The notes beneath the pieces were generated by a model. That model ran no database searches. It was not told where the DNA came from and saw only the letters and a list, made by a program, of their open reading frames with translations. This document shows, in pieces, positions 10,085 to 22,231 of a DNA stretch of 64,000 nt (positions are counted from its first letter, which is position 1; the number at the start of each line of letters is the position of its first letter). The stretch spans positions 930,001-994,000 of the forward strand of contig BCIO01000003.1 in the NCBI GenBank assembly GCA_001599975.1. The letters run 5' to 3'. Both the position numbers and the translations under genes were made by a program. The stretch comes from Cystobasidiopsis lactophilus (Eukaryota; Basidiomycota; Agaricostilbomycetes; Agaricostilbales; Chionosphaeraceae).

Positions 10085-13000
10085 TTACAAAAATCCCTTG
10101 ACGTGTTCCCAACAACCTTCCTCCACCAGATACGCCTGTGCCTTGTCAAACAGATCGATCCAGCTGTCCATGTCGCCCTTCAACGTTTTCATGTGCTTCA
10201 TGAGCAAGACGGTGGCCACGACCTCATCCTTGGAGTAGGGTACTCGCTGGCGGGCACTTGCAGCTGTCAGCTGCAGGATGTTGAGTACGTTTTGATCAAG
10301 TCTGAAGCTGCCATCGAAAGCTTGGAGGCGGGCGATGGTCACCACCGGATCTTCAGTGAGCTTGATTGATTGTAAGCTGGCGGCGGTCAGACTGATAGGG
10401 TGCTCATTAGACCTAGACGGAGGTGAAATGTGTGTAAAGGACCCGGGTACAGGCAAGGGTCGGCTGACGGCCTTCGACACGAAGGAAAGAGATTCAGGCG
10501 TGCCGAGTTTGGGCCCGCTGCCGCTGCTGCTAAAGAAGTTGAGGGCCGATGATGGGATCGCGGTGCTGGCACTTTCAGATGATATAGGGCCTGGGTTGGA
10601 TGCAGTGCCGGGCATTGGCAAATAAGGCGGAGGCGGAGGCGGAAGCTCTTCTAACAGTTCTGTTTCAAAGTCTGGAATGAGCTGGTATGCAACGCTTGGC
10701 ACAGGCAGACTCACGGGAGGCACTTTGGCCATAATCAGACTGGCGCGTCGCGGGACCTGAAGCACGGGGCGCAGCTCGACTGAGGGCTTGAATGCGATCA
10801 GGAGCGCTGCTGGCATCTGGCGGCCTTGAACTGCCGAATGACGCTCTGGTGTATGCAAGAAAGTCGCTTGGCGTGGCTGAAAACAAGAGATGGTATAAGC
10901 ACTGCTGCGCGTAGGGCGACATATAAGCACGCACGAGGGAGGCTTTGGGCTACAGGAGCAGCGGCCCCCAAAGCCGCCACAGGAGCCGCACTGCCAACAA
11001 TATGCATATTGCCCAAGTCTGCCGTAAGAATTGATCAGTAAGACTTCCTGTAGGCCTTATAAGCGACCTGGTTCGCACCATAACGTGAAGGCGGCACACG
11101 CCCCAACTGGTGTTGAAAACCCTGGTCCCTGGTGCGTACATGGTATCCTTCATATGGGAAGTAACCATTGCTTTTAGGCTCTTGGGAAGCGAGGGGTTTA
11201 TTGTCTCGCTCGTCGACGGCAATGTAGCTAGTGTGTTTCGAGGTGAGGGCGTACTCGAGACCAAGGGCGATGATCTTGGCCTTGATGTAGGCCGGTAGCT
11301 TGTCCGAGTCCTTGGCAATGATAGGAGAGAAGGAGTGATGGCCATCCTCGTGCATCTCGATGAGCTTGCGCGCCGCCAAAGTGTGAATGGGCGCGGCCGA
11401 TCCGGAAGGCGCTTTGATGACGGGCACCGATAGCTCGACCAATTGCTGGGTGCCGGCAACGTAGCCAGTCACTTTGACGGCATGAGGGAAGCCGGACTCG
11501 AGGGCCGAGGCATGGACGATGGCAAAGGCGGTCGAGCGGACACCGGCAAAGATGCGCAGGAACTTGGGCGCTTGAGCGAGAGGTTCGAAGGGCAGCGATT
11601 TCGGGTCAATGGCAATGGAAGCCGGAGGGCCGGTATCTTCCGTGGTCGTTGAGGTCGGATCGAAGAGGCTCAAGGGCTTGGATGGAAGCACCTTTTCGGC
11701 CGCATCAACTATCTCAAAGTCAGCATTGTCGACGTCAGAGACTCTGACACCAAGATCAAACTTGAGATCAACGAGAGGCGCGCCTCGGGAGGCACGGACC
11801 AGGCGAGCACATTTGCCTGCCATGGCCTCACCGTCTTGGACGAAGAGCGACGTGCCACTGCCGTGGCGTGCGATGCCTTCGACCAGCTCGGTACTGGCTC
11901 CACTTCCTGTTGAAGAATGATGATTAGCTAGCCATTCCTTCCTAGAAAGGAAGAAAACCCGCTCACCAATGCCAAACGCGAAAACACGCAGAGGCGCATC
12001 CGGTCGAGCAGCTTCAACGGCCATACGAGTGGCGTTGAAGCAGTCCTCGGAGTCGTGTACGGCACCGTCGGTCAGGAGAAAGACATTGGTGGCTTTAGAC
12101 ACATTTCGGACCCTGTAGGTGGCGTCCAAAGCGCTGCGAATTTCGGTGCCGCCCATGTTGGCGTCCATTCGGTCGATGTGATTGGTAGCCAAGTCCAAGG
12201 TCTCTTGTGTGTAGGGCTTGCTTGCTGGCCATAAAAAGCTGTAAGAAGAGCCGAACGAGACGATGTTGAAGCTGGTATTCTTCGACGGCAAGCCACGAAG
12301 GATGACAAGGAGAGCCTCACGGGCAAGTCGAATGCCTGTGCGACTCATGGAGCCGGAGCGATCGACGAGGAAGACGTATTCGGCACCGTTAGGATTAGGC
12401 TGGGCTTGGAACTGAGGCACCAAGGTCATGGACACCGCCAGAGTCTCGCGGCCATCCTTCTGGGTGCGTTTCTCGAGGAAAGCCCGAGGTGAATCGAGGC
12501 CGATCGATTTGACGCTCATGACAAAGTCAAGCTCTAGAGTGCTGGGCTGAGAAATGGACAGCGAGGCGAAGTGGGAGTCTGGCAGGCCGTCGGCGCCAGT
12601 GGGAGCGTTGTCTGGTCGACCCAATTGTAGCCTGAAAGGATGTGCCGAGGCGCAAGAGACGGCCTTGATGGCGCCAGCTTGCTGGATATAGACGTGAATA
12701 TCGCAGCCGGTCTTGCTGCTCAGTTGGCTAGCGATGGGCGTCGACGGAACGCCATAGCGCGGGAACGTGGAGCAGGGCAAGGTAAACTTGACTTCGTTGT
12801 CGGACTCCTAAAAAATGTTCGTATCGGAAAATGATCTTCGAAACCAGAGACACCTGAGAGGCCAACTCACGTCGTTGGAAAGCTCGACAGCGTAGGATAG
12901 GACGACGCAGACTTGCTCGTCAGCCTGAATGTTGCCAACAGAAATGGAGAACACTAAAAAAAGGGAACTATTCGGCCCTTGGGAGCTTTCAAAGGAAGGG

Positions 13001-13355
13001 TAAGCGAGAGCTCACAGTCTTTGGTTTGCTCGGCGCCTAGTGCAGCAGTCTTGCCAGCCGAGATAGCCTGGTCATACTCCTTTTTGGCCTCCTCCTTTTC
13101 CTTGACCAAGCCTTGGATCTTGGTGCCGTCGCCGCGAATGAGCTCAAAGTCAAAGACGGCGGCGGACGCTGGGATCGGGAACGAGTAGGTGGCCTCGATG
13201 GCCGAACCGGAGTCGTTGGTGAAGAACTGCTCCAGCTTGACGCTCGCCACTGTGTCGACGATGTTCACGGTGGTGCTGACGCGGGCAGCAGGGAGGTCAC
13301 GGCGCGCAGGGTAGACCCTTGTCCCATAGAAGTAGTAATAGAGGCCACAGCGCAT
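10085..13355 (-). CDS. VIT/VWA-domain protein, tandem copy B
   Basis: Exons (minus) 13016-13355, 12871-12953, 11967-12807, about 11100-11906, about 10935-11018 and 10085-10866 give about 979 codons. The first three exons match copy A in phase; exons 2 and 3 are also identical in length (83 and 841 nt). The protein has the same VIT block, MIDAS (FLVDRSGSM), LLTDGA and C-terminal block (LVEEGCWEHVKGFL). The linker between exon 4 and the C-terminal exon is very different from copy A and contains a PPPPPPYLP tract. The borders of the small fifth exon are uncertain: two donors near 11050-11100 keep the frame. It is clearly a tandem paralogue of copy A. Function is presumed similar: metal-dependent protein binding. 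Confidence 0.82.
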
Positions 13356-13909
13356 ATTGACGCGTGTGGCTTGTCTGGAGCAGCAGTTGTAGGAGCAGGA
13401 AATGCAGAGCAAAAGCAAGGAAATGTCGCGTTCTGTTAGCAGCGTCGATCTCTCTCGTCTGATCAAACTTTTGAGGGCCACAGCGTGTCGGCGATCCCTC
13501 CGAGCCGTTCAACGTGGCCCAGGCATACCCTTAGCTCCATTTGGGGTGGCGTGTGGCAAGCAATCGAGAAATTCACACGTCGGTCAAAGCACTACTGACA
13601 TTAGATCGCAATCGAGAACGGGTCGAGGATGGCGGCATTGCGCAGCCAAAGGCGAAGCTCAGCCGCTTTGATGCACAAGACGAAGACACACTGGGCCTTA
13701 TATATTCAGTCAGTGATGAAATAGGAAGCAGATAAGGACGTAGTGATCGTGAGGGCGTTGTGGGTCATTCAACGCGTGCGAAAGTTGCGCTGGCGGGCCG
13801 GCTGCAAATCGAGGCCTCACTTATGGGGAGTGCCATGCTGCTCGCCCAAAGAATCACACACACACAACCTTGACTTTGTTTCAATCGAATAGCAAATCCC
13901 TTTTAAACC
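13356..13909. other. Intergenic region upstream of VWA copy B
   Basis: Contains the promoter of VWA copy B and the 3' side of the alcohol dehydrogenase gene, which lies on the same strand. Open frames seen here lack family motifs. Confidence 0.5.
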
Positions 13910-15416
13910 CTAGTCGTCGAACTTGATCACGGCGCGGCCAGTGATCTGCGACGCCACCAGCTTCTTTTGCACTTCAGGGAATTGGGCCCATGGGTCTTTG
14001 CGCAGAAGATATTTAGAACAAACACCAAAGGCATTTAAACTGAGAAGCCAACTCACAGACGGTGACGTGGGGCTTGACCTTGCCGCGCGCGGCCAGTTCT
14101 AAAGCCTCATCAATTTCGGTCAAGCCTGCACGCAGATCAAGTATCAAGATCTGGTTCAGAGGGCCAAAGGATTCGAGGAACCCACTGCCGACGAGGGAGC
14201 CACGAATGACCAATTTGTTGAGAGCGATGGCAAGGCAGTCGACAGGGAAGGCGGAGCCGGCCGGCGGCAGACCAACGCAGACGACAGTTCCGAGTTTGCG
14301 CAAGTAGGCATAAGAGCCTTCGAAAGCTTTTGCGGAAGCTCCGGCCACAATGACGGCGTCTGGACAGATCGTGAGTCGCGTGCGTAGCCGGAGATTAGAA
14401 AATGCAGCTTACGAGCACCGGCACCGCCCGTCAACGCCTTGACCTCGGCCACTGGGTCTTTGGACTTGGCGAAGTCGATGAATGCCTCGGCACCTAGTTC
14501 GTCCAAGCACATCTGCGTGGCACATCAGCACATGCAATCCGTCTTTGAGAATGCGCCCCACCTTCTTCTTGTCATCGCCCATATCAATAGCGATGATTCT
14601 GAAGCCCAAGGCGACGCCGTAGGTGACACTGTATGCATGCTGTCAGCTGACGCACCGAGGCCTGAAATGACAAATCCTTACGCCATGTGGCCGACGCCTC
14701 CACCTCCGCCAATGATAACGCACCCTGGCAAGAAAGTTTAGTATTGCTGGCTGTACAGAAATATAGAGCGAGACTCACATTGACCAGGGCGGCAGCCACT
14801 GCGCTTCAAAGCAGCGTAGGTTGTCGCGCCACTGCACATGATCGGGCTGCACCAGGCATTAAGCTTCCACTCTAGGGTCGTTCGGAAGAAAGCCTACGCG
14901 GCGATATGGTCAGGGACACCATCTGGGATGCGCGAAGTGTAGCTGGCGGGCGAAAGGAGGTACTGTGCATAGGATCCGTCCATTTGGCAGCCACTGTAGG
15001 GGCCGGAGTTGCAGAGGGTTTCCTCGCCGTTGCGGCAGTAGTCACAGGCGCCGCAGGTGGAGTAGATGGGCTTGACGCCGGCACGGTCACCGACTTTCCA
15101 GCCGTCAGTGTCCTCGCCTTTGGCCACAACGATACCAGCTCCTTCGTGTCCAGCGCAGTGCACATGGTCGGACATGACGAAGCCCCAATCTTGCTTCATG
15201 AAGTGGTGATCGGAGACGCAGAGGCCGGTGTGGGAGAGCTTCAGCAGAAGTTCGCCTCTGCCGGGCTGAGGCACGGGGTAGTCGTCGACCAATTGCAACT
15301 CGTAGTTGGGACCGCCGTTCTGATATTCTCATTTGAACAAGGTGAACACATCAGAAATTCAGATGGCTGACCTTTGTAACGCCAGCCCGTCCTTTAGAGG
15401 GAACTCCAGCAGCCAT
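13910..15416 (-). CDS. Zinc-dependent alcohol dehydrogenase (MDR family)
   Basis: Nine exons (minus): 15372-15416, 14898-15319, 14779-14846, 14682-14724, 14562-14628, 14413-14512, 14186-14359, 14057-14125 and 13910-13995. They total 358 codons (357 aa), the usual size of fungal ADHs. Catalytic zinc ligands are in HTGLCVSDHH and HCAGHEGAG; the structural zinc site is CGACDYCRNGEETLC. The NAD(P) Rossmann motif is IIGGGGGVGHMA and the C-terminus is LELAARGKVKPHVTV. The enzyme should interconvert a primary alcohol and aldehyde in the cytosol; it is close to the yeast Adh1/Adh3 type. The 60-nt intron 14126-14185 has no stop and keeps frame, so a 20-residue longer isoform is possible. The gene is divergent from the dioxygenase gene. 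Confidence 0.92.
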
Positions 15417-16105
15417 TGTTTGATGCGGGTCTTTGAAATTTGAATGGGTAATAGGTGCAGGCGATATTTTCGAGCAAGAAGCGCAGCGCAGGCAAGGTGG
15501 CAGAGCAAGAGCAGAAAGCTGCCGTACGGACGTAGCAGCGACCCCGCAATGCACCCAAGAAGGAGGGGCGCTCTCTCCACTACAAGTTTATGCTAAAGAC
15601 GGAGACGAGGCTCGATGTGTATTCTTGGCGTGGTTTACCCGTGTTTACTTTTAGTCGAGCAGCTTTGGCGTGTCCAACAGCCACACAGCTGAGGGAGAGA
15701 GAGAGACAGCCTGCCCGAAATAAATGGGCATTTTTGCTGGCGGATGGCGGCGTTTGACTTTTGGACTTGCCTTAGCACTCATTATTGTCGATGCAAACAG
15801 ACGCAAGGAAGCAGGTAAGAGTCGTCGCAGCCAGCAGAGAGTGGCTGCGGACTTGCCGGATTTCCGAGTCGGTGGCGAACCGTTCGAAAGTCAGGGTTGG
15901 CCAGCGATGACGACTCTCGAAGCCTGTTGCCTTCCCTTGTGCCTTATGTATGTCCTCTGTTGGTGCTCTTGCTGTGCTGCATCGCGAACTCGTCCAACTG
16001 GCTTCGCCATAAGCGCGTCGAGTCGCTTGGCGGCTTTCCCGCTATCAACTTGCCTTTGCCTCTCCTTGAAGCTCGCCTCTCTCAAAACCACCAACACCAT
16101 TCGCA
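15417..16105. promoter_or_regulatory. Divergent promoter region of ADH and dioxygenase genes
   Basis: A 689-bp interval separates the two divergent start codons. It must hold both promoters. A GAGAGAGAGA tract lies near 15693. No gene is supported. Confidence 0.45.
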
Positions 16106-17225
16106 ATGACCAAAATCACGCTTGCTGATTGCACGATCGATGCCTCCGAGCCGCTCGAGAAGATCCTCGAGCTGTACTACCTGCGCGGCGGCATCATCAT
16201 CAAGAACCTGATCCCGAAGGACGTGTGCGCCAAGATGAAGGCGGAAGTGCAGCCTCACCTGGAAGCGCTCGGCGTGCCAGGGACCGACCAAGAGTGGGGT
16301 GGCGAGTTCTTCCCGTCGACAACCCGCAAGCTCGCTGGCGTTCTCGGGAAGTCCTTAACCTACGCCACCGAATTCGTGGCCCACCCGCTGGTGACTGGAG
16401 TGGCCGACGCCACCTTCACAACGACGCAAATCACCAAGTTTGTGAACCCCGCTCGCCCAGCCACTTCCAAGCCGGTCATCAGCACCACCGTTGTCCTCGA
16501 GATCCACCCCGGCACGAAAGAGCAGCTCCTTCACAGGGATGACTGGTCCTGGCACAACAGCGTCGAGGCGACCGACAAGTGGACCAAAGGGCGGGATGTG
16601 TCCAACCTCAACTTCTTGGCCTTGTCGAAAGTGACCGCCGAGAACGGTGGCACTATGTGGATTCCTGGCTCGCACCTGGTGGGTCAAAGCATGCTTAAGA
16701 GGCCAGCTGTTCTCTGTGCTAACCGTCTGGCCTCAGTGGGGCGATGACCACGAGCGGCCGGCACAAGAGGAGGCGCTCAAGCTCGAAGCGGACATCGGAG
16801 ATGCCTTTTTCATGCTGTGCTCAACCTTCCATGGTGGAGGAACCAACTCGTGCGCCCCTGGCTCGCCCGACTCGGTCCGGACGATCATCGGCTGCGGCTT
16901 CTGCAAGGGCTTCATGAGGCAAGAAGAGAACCAGGTATGCCCTCTTTACCTTACCGCGCATCGCATCAAGCTTACAACGTGGCTGCAGTACATCACTTTG
17001 ACGAAAGAGCAAGTGCAAGCCTTGCCGCGACAGGTCCAAGAGCTCGCCGGCTGGGCAAGTCTACCTTCCGATCAATATTTAAAGAGCCAGGTCTCATGTT
17101 GAACGTCTCAGAGCCTAAGTCTGCCCTATTTAGGTTGGTCCAACTTCGGCCACCCGCTCAACACGGTTGGCTACAACATCAAGGACTCGGACGGCCTTTT
17201 CTACGACGATTATATCCCAGCTTGA
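16106..17225 (+). CDS. Phytanoyl-CoA dioxygenase-like (PhyH) Fe(II)/2OG oxygenase
   Basis: Exons 16106-16678, 16737-16934, 16989-17058 and 17134-17225 give 310 aa. The iron-binding HxD is in LLHRDDWSWHN, the distal histidine is in STFHGGGTNSC, and the oxoglutarate-binding arginine is probably the one in SVRTIIGCGF. The opening YYLRGGIIIKNLIPKD is the usual PhyH N-terminal helix. Such enzymes hydroxylate small molecules or lipids using Fe(II) and 2-oxoglutarate; in fungi many act in secondary metabolism, but no biosynthetic cluster is seen around this gene. The substrate is unknown. The 3' exon ends YDDYIPA. Confidence 0.87.
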
Positions 17226-17817
17226 AGGGATTTCGCCACCATTTTGGGATTATTCGATTGCAAGGACACTGTTTAGATGGTTAGACTGTAGAGGGTCTGC
17301 AGAGGACATCCCACGGATTTGCCACCACGATGAAGTCAGACTTTGAACGAAGCCTTGCGCTTTTGACCCGCCTCAGCGACCCTGTTCCATTAAACCGGTT
17401 CTGTACAGTCACAGAACGCGTTCGCTGTTGCATGTGTAAAATCGCCAAGGCCTTTGCACGCCTTCCTTTGTGTCCGAAACGCCACAGGAGCTGTCACAAA
17501 GCACAGGCCGCTTTTTTGTTGGCGAGCTCGAGCATGGGCAGAGCCTCCTTCGAGATGCCTCTTCGTTCTCCGGCTCTTGTCCATCCCCTTGCAGAGCACT
17601 CTCGACCTGCATTGACGCGGTCAAATCGCGAACCAAAGGCCAACCGCCCTCCGGCCCAATTCCGCTTGACAACGAGCACAGGGCAGCAGAAGTTTTGTGC
17701 CAACGTGATTCCCTCTTGGGCTTTATTGCTTGCTTCTGCACCACCACACTCCACTCGCTGGACGAGACCATCCCCATTGCAGCTCTGCTGGGCAAAGCGC
17801 GCAACGTTTAATCACAG
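17226..17817. other. Intergenic region upstream of the beta-helix gene
   Basis: No gene is supported; overlapping frames on both strands show no motif. It is the dioxygenase 3' side and the promoter of the next gene. Confidence 0.45.
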
Positions 17818-17834
17818 ATGAGCCGGCTCATCTG
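17815..17834. repeat. Perfect 20-bp palindrome over a start codon
   Basis: The sequence CAGATGAGCC followed by its exact reverse complement GGCTCATCTG covers the ATG at 17818 of the beta-helix gene. Confidence 0.85.
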
Positions 17835-19820
17835 CGTCCCTAAGCATCTCCTCGCCTTGGTCTGCTTGCTCCTGGCCGCCCGCAGCTTGGCCGACGATGC
17901 AACACCTGTGTCGGTGCAGGTGCACTCCAAGGCCGCCAACACAACTCTAAAATCGATTGCCGTCAACCCGGACGAGATCTCGTTCACGACGAGGGACAAG
18001 CTGCCGTGTGTTTGCCTTCTTCCCACACCTCCTCTCAAAGCAGATCACAAGCTCACAAGGGTCAACATAGGGACTTCTCCTTCGCTGGCGCCTACGCCTC
18101 AAGGCGGCCATTGCCCTCAGCCCAGCGGCCGGCCACGCTGGTTCTGCATCCAACAAAATCACCAACAGAAGGTCCGTTCCCACTTTTGCCAAGCCTCAAA
18201 TTAGCCTTCCGAATAATAGACGGCTGACGATGTGGGCATGGGGACAGACCGGACAGCGGACATCCAAGATGCGATCAACAAAGTAGCCAAGCAAGGCGGA
18301 GGCGTCGTCGAGTTGGCCGAGGGCACCTACGCCTTGTCCAGCACGAGCATCGTCTTCACCGGCAGTAACGTAACTCTAAGAGGCCCCCTCCCGTCCTCCC
18401 TCACCTCGCCGGCCACTACCATCATCGTTCGTGGCCCTCCTCGCTCCGTCTTCAAGATCGGCAACCCCAGCATCTCGGGTCCCAAGTACTCAAACAGCGC
18501 AGTGTCCAACATCGTGGACGAGTACACGCCAACAGGCTCCAAGCGCATCGCCGTCGAGAACGCCAAGCTGTTCGAGGTCGGCCAAGAGGTGGAAGTGAGG
18601 CGGACCGTGTCGGCCGAGTGGATCCACCTGCTAGGCATGGACAAGCTCGTGCGGGAAGGCGAGCGCCAGACCTGGCTCCCTGTCGGCACCGTCTTCAGGC
18701 AGCAGCGCCGCATCACACACATCGAGGGCAACTCGCTCCACCTCAACTTTGGGCTCACGGACAGCCTCAACAACACTCTAGGCGCCGAAGGCCGGGTGGT
18801 CGCTTTCGAGCAGCCGCCGAATCGGACAACTGGGATCGGGATCGAGAACCTGACCGTGCGGCTGGCGGACGACCAGTCGGACCTGGTGATCAACTCGCCT
18901 CGGCGGTTCGCCAACGTCTTTGCTTTCTCGCCTTCCTCGCAAGACAACTGGATCCGGCGCATGCACCTCTCCGGCTTCGACGCCTTCATCCACGCCATGG
19001 AGCTCTCCCGGCGCATCACTCTTGCCGACATCCTCATGGAGCGCCGCCAGATGACCGACACGGACGCCGGCATCCCCGCTGACATCCTCATCGGCGGCTC
19101 GCAAGTCTTGGTGCTGCGCTGCTCGACCGTGGGCATCAAGGGCTCCAACTCGTTCTCCGTCGCCACCGAGTCCAGAGTGCCCGGGCCCAACGCCGTCGTT
19201 CAGCACTCGTCCCCTTTGCCCGAGCATGGCATCCAGCCTCATCAGCGCTGGTCCACCGGCTTCCTCCTGGACAACTCGTTCGTGGGCAGCGCCGCGCTCA
19301 TCAACCGCGGCATCCTCGGCACCGGCCAAGGGTGGGGTTTTGACTGCTACTTTCGCTTTCGTCCGAGTTTCTGATGCAGTGGAACAGATGGGCTTGTGCC
19401 TATTGCGCAATCTGGAACACACTGAGCGTGGGCGACACGGCGGTCGAAAGTCCATCTCTAGGGCCCAATCTTGGTGAGCGCGCTCTCTCAATTTTGAGCT
19501 AGTCGTCGGGCTGAAGCGAGACCCACACAGCGGTCGGTGTCATTGGCATGATCAAGGACGGCTCCGACCCTCAGTCTTTCCTCTCGGCCCAGACCCACGT
19601 CAAGCCAGCCTCGCTCTTCCAAGCTCAGTTGATCGCTGGCCTAGGAGAAGAGCTCGCCGACCAAGTCCTTGCGCCGCCCATGGTCGCCACTCGCTTCTCC
19701 CGAAAAACAAGGTCCGCCGACCTGCCCATGCCTCGCAGCCCGGCGCTCCGCTCCCAGCCTGCTTTGCTCCTCTCGACTTTTGGTTGCATCTTGGCCATCT
19801 TCCATTCTGTTCTTCTTTAG
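17818..19820 (+). CDS. Secreted pectate-lyase-like right-handed beta-helix protein
   Basis: Exons 17818-18009, 18060-18140, 18220-19331, 19388-19473 and 19531-19820 give 586 aa. A signal peptide (LLALVCLLLAARSLA) is followed by RDFSFAGAY, then the start of a beta-helix of the pectate lyase superfamily (DIQDAINKVAKQGGGVVELA, GTYALSSTSIVF). Further coils follow, and GTGQGWACAYCAIWNT near the end is a repeat seen in such helices. The C-terminus is hydrophobic (LLLSTFGCILAIFHSVLL) and could be a GPI-anchor signal. The fold is common in polysaccharide lyases and glycosidases, but catalytic residues cannot be assigned, so the activity is open. The second intron border (18010-18059) has one alternative with a 38-nt intron. 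Confidence 0.83.
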
Positions 19821-20258
19821 ACCATCTTTATCCCCTCTTCGTTCTTTTCTTGAGCTTCTCTTTTGGGCGTTTTTTTCGTTTTGGCGGGCACTTTAGCATC
19901 CACCCCAGCATCCTTTTCACCCACTCATCAGGATACCTTTCTTCACTTCCACTTTTGCACGGGCAGATTTAATGCTTTGTTCCCCTAGAGCACTTCTTGC
20001 ATTGCACTTTCGTTCTCACACCGTCGTCTTTGTTGGGCTTGCCGGTGGCAAAGTCTCCAAGAGCCCGCTTTGTTGTGCTGGTAGATACAGAAAACTGTAC
20101 AGGTCTAGTTGCAAAGAAGGCAAGTGGAGAGCTATGTACACATCTGGCCAGAATATGCCCATGAATGGGAAAGCATCAGGCTGAGTTGGGAGATTGGATC
20201 CTTCCTCCCCCTTGCCTGGCTTTCTTATGAGCGTTGTAAAAGTGCTTCAAGCCACAAG
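19821..20258. other. Convergent 3' region
   Basis: T-rich 3' side of the beta-helix gene (runs of TTTTCTT near 19850-19890), facing the 3' end of the next gene on the minus strand. No gene is seen. Confidence 0.5.
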
Positions 20259-21949
20259 TTAGGCCCGTTTCAAGCTTGGGAAGGGCAAGAAGATTACCGT
20301 TCTGCTTCTGGCGACGCAAATGTTTTCCAACAGGAGCACATCGACCCACGCATTCCAGGTCCTGTTCCACTTTGCGAAGACAAGACGCTTGCCCTTATGG
20401 TCGGTAAAGATTGGAGTTCGAGGGCCGTGCTCTGGGGTCACATGCAGATGGGGTTGTTCGGCAAAATCGCTGAAGAGTTTCGCTTCAAACTCCATTTGAC
20501 CGACGGTGCCCACCTTGCCTTGGGTCACCGAATGGAAATATGCCTGACCGAAGTCGCCCTTGTGGATTTGTGCTTTTACTTCTGGGAAATCGAAACGAAT
20601 TTCGCGCAACAATTGGGAAAGTGCGTTCTGGAGAAGGAGAGCACAACGTCAGGGTCGACCGGTTATTGTCAGATGGTGCTACTTGCGACCAATATCCATC
20701 GAATAGGCTGTATGACCTCCACCATCTATACGCCGGGTCAAATTAGAGCTTTGGAGAAATGAAGAGAGCCAACCTTGACGTTCTCTGGGCTCGCGAGCTC
20801 TCCGGGACCTTTGTTGCTCTATACTCACCAACAACACGTGAGTGCGGGGCGTGCAGGAGGACAGGGAACCCGAGCTGACCTCTGCATACCCTTTCACAAG
20901 GTTCAAACACTCCCTCCATACGTTCGCAATATTGCCCTCACCGCCGTCGGCGGGTAGCATGGGGTTGTAGAGCTCTTTCCAGTATATTGGTTGCAGTGAG
21001 AGTACCAGTTCCAAGACCTTAATGGAAGGCGCGCTTTAAAGTGGCCAGATTTTAGTGGGCCGAACCAACGCACCGACGACATTTCAGTAGGAAGATTTGG
21101 GTCATGCAATTGCTCGTGTAGAGCAGACCACTTGGGGTTGATGCGAGAGTCCGCCAAGCAAGTCGACATATGGCAGAACTGCAGACATCGAGCCCGGTCT
21201 AAATTCGCATGATCTTCCGGCAAGTTTTCTCCCTTCAATCGTGCGAGAAACAGGTCAGCGAGAGAGCTGGGGGAGAGCTCCGTCATGAACTTGTGAAAAG
21301 AGGCGGCCTGTTCGATTTCGACGGAAGGGAAGGAAGCTTCGAGCATGCAGCAGATTAGAATGTTTGCCTCGGGCCTAACAGATGGCGAACGCTGTAGAGT
21401 GGGACCCTCCAAGAAGTGCGAGGCAAGGTGTTGCAGTGCCTTGTGCCATTTGGTCTCCAGGCCGAGAAGGGAGAGAGGGTGCCCAGCCGCTAACGGAGGG
21501 TCAGGGTGGCACAAAGCCGTGAAGGCCGGATGAGAGCAAACAGGCCTCATATAAATGAAAGCCACGTCTTGGTGCGATATACGCATGAGGAGCGTCAAAG
21601 CGAACCAGATGGCCCAGGCAGGGTACTGAAAATAGGAAGCGCCAACGTTCGATTCGGCAGAAGGAGGAGCATTGCCTTTGTTAAGCTCCGCTTGAGCGCC
21701 TTCAATCAGACTTTCAAGCGGAGCGACGTGCAAAGGTAGCCAGGCGATGATCTTGACATGGAGTCGGCCAAATAGCTGGAGGGCTTCGACGCTTTGGCAG
21801 ACGGCAGAGGAGAGATTGACGCAAGCGAACAGGACATGCGAAAAGGTGGCAAATGCCCACTTAAACTTGCTACCTTCGCCGGAGGGCAAGGGATCGGTGT
21901 CGTACAGTCGCAGGTCGCGGAGCTCTTTTGGTTCTGCGCTCGCTGCCAT
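20259..21949 (-). CDS. Unrecognised protein, about 477 aa
   Basis: Supported exons (minus) are 21074-21949, 20829-21017 and 20259-20627, all in phase 0. The long first exon (292 codons) is open and rich in Leu, Ala and His. It reads like a helical soluble protein (for example FLARLKGENLPEDHANL) without signal peptide or clear membrane segment. The last exon contains LLREIRFDFPEVKAQIHKGD. I recognise no domain. The 201-nt second intron is long for this window and may hide another small exon. It is divergent from VMA8, with start codons 283 bp apart. The gene call rests on reading-frame length and plausible splice sites only. Confidence 0.6.
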
Positions 21950-22231
21950 GCTTCACTGCGAGAGAATAGCTAGCGGTTGAAGCAGAGCAAGAGGCCAACC
22001 GGCGCTCTGAGAACGGTCTGCGGTCGGCTGACGGGTTCGCTCCTTGTCGAGGACAGCTCGAAACGCGAAGAGCAGACGCGCAGAAGCCGAAACGGACGGC
22101 CAGAGCACCAGAACAACATCCATTCAGACCAATGAGGTCGTGCCCATAGGCAGAGCATTTACATCCAGGAGTCGCCGCTGCAGTCTGCACAGAGTGAGGT
22201 CAAGCGCAGACGACCGAGCTGAGGAGCCAGG

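Noticed and set aside
17330-17821. Overlapping open frames on both strands before the beta-helix gene.
   Set aside because: Several frames are open at once, which is typical of GC-rich non-coding DNA; none has a motif.
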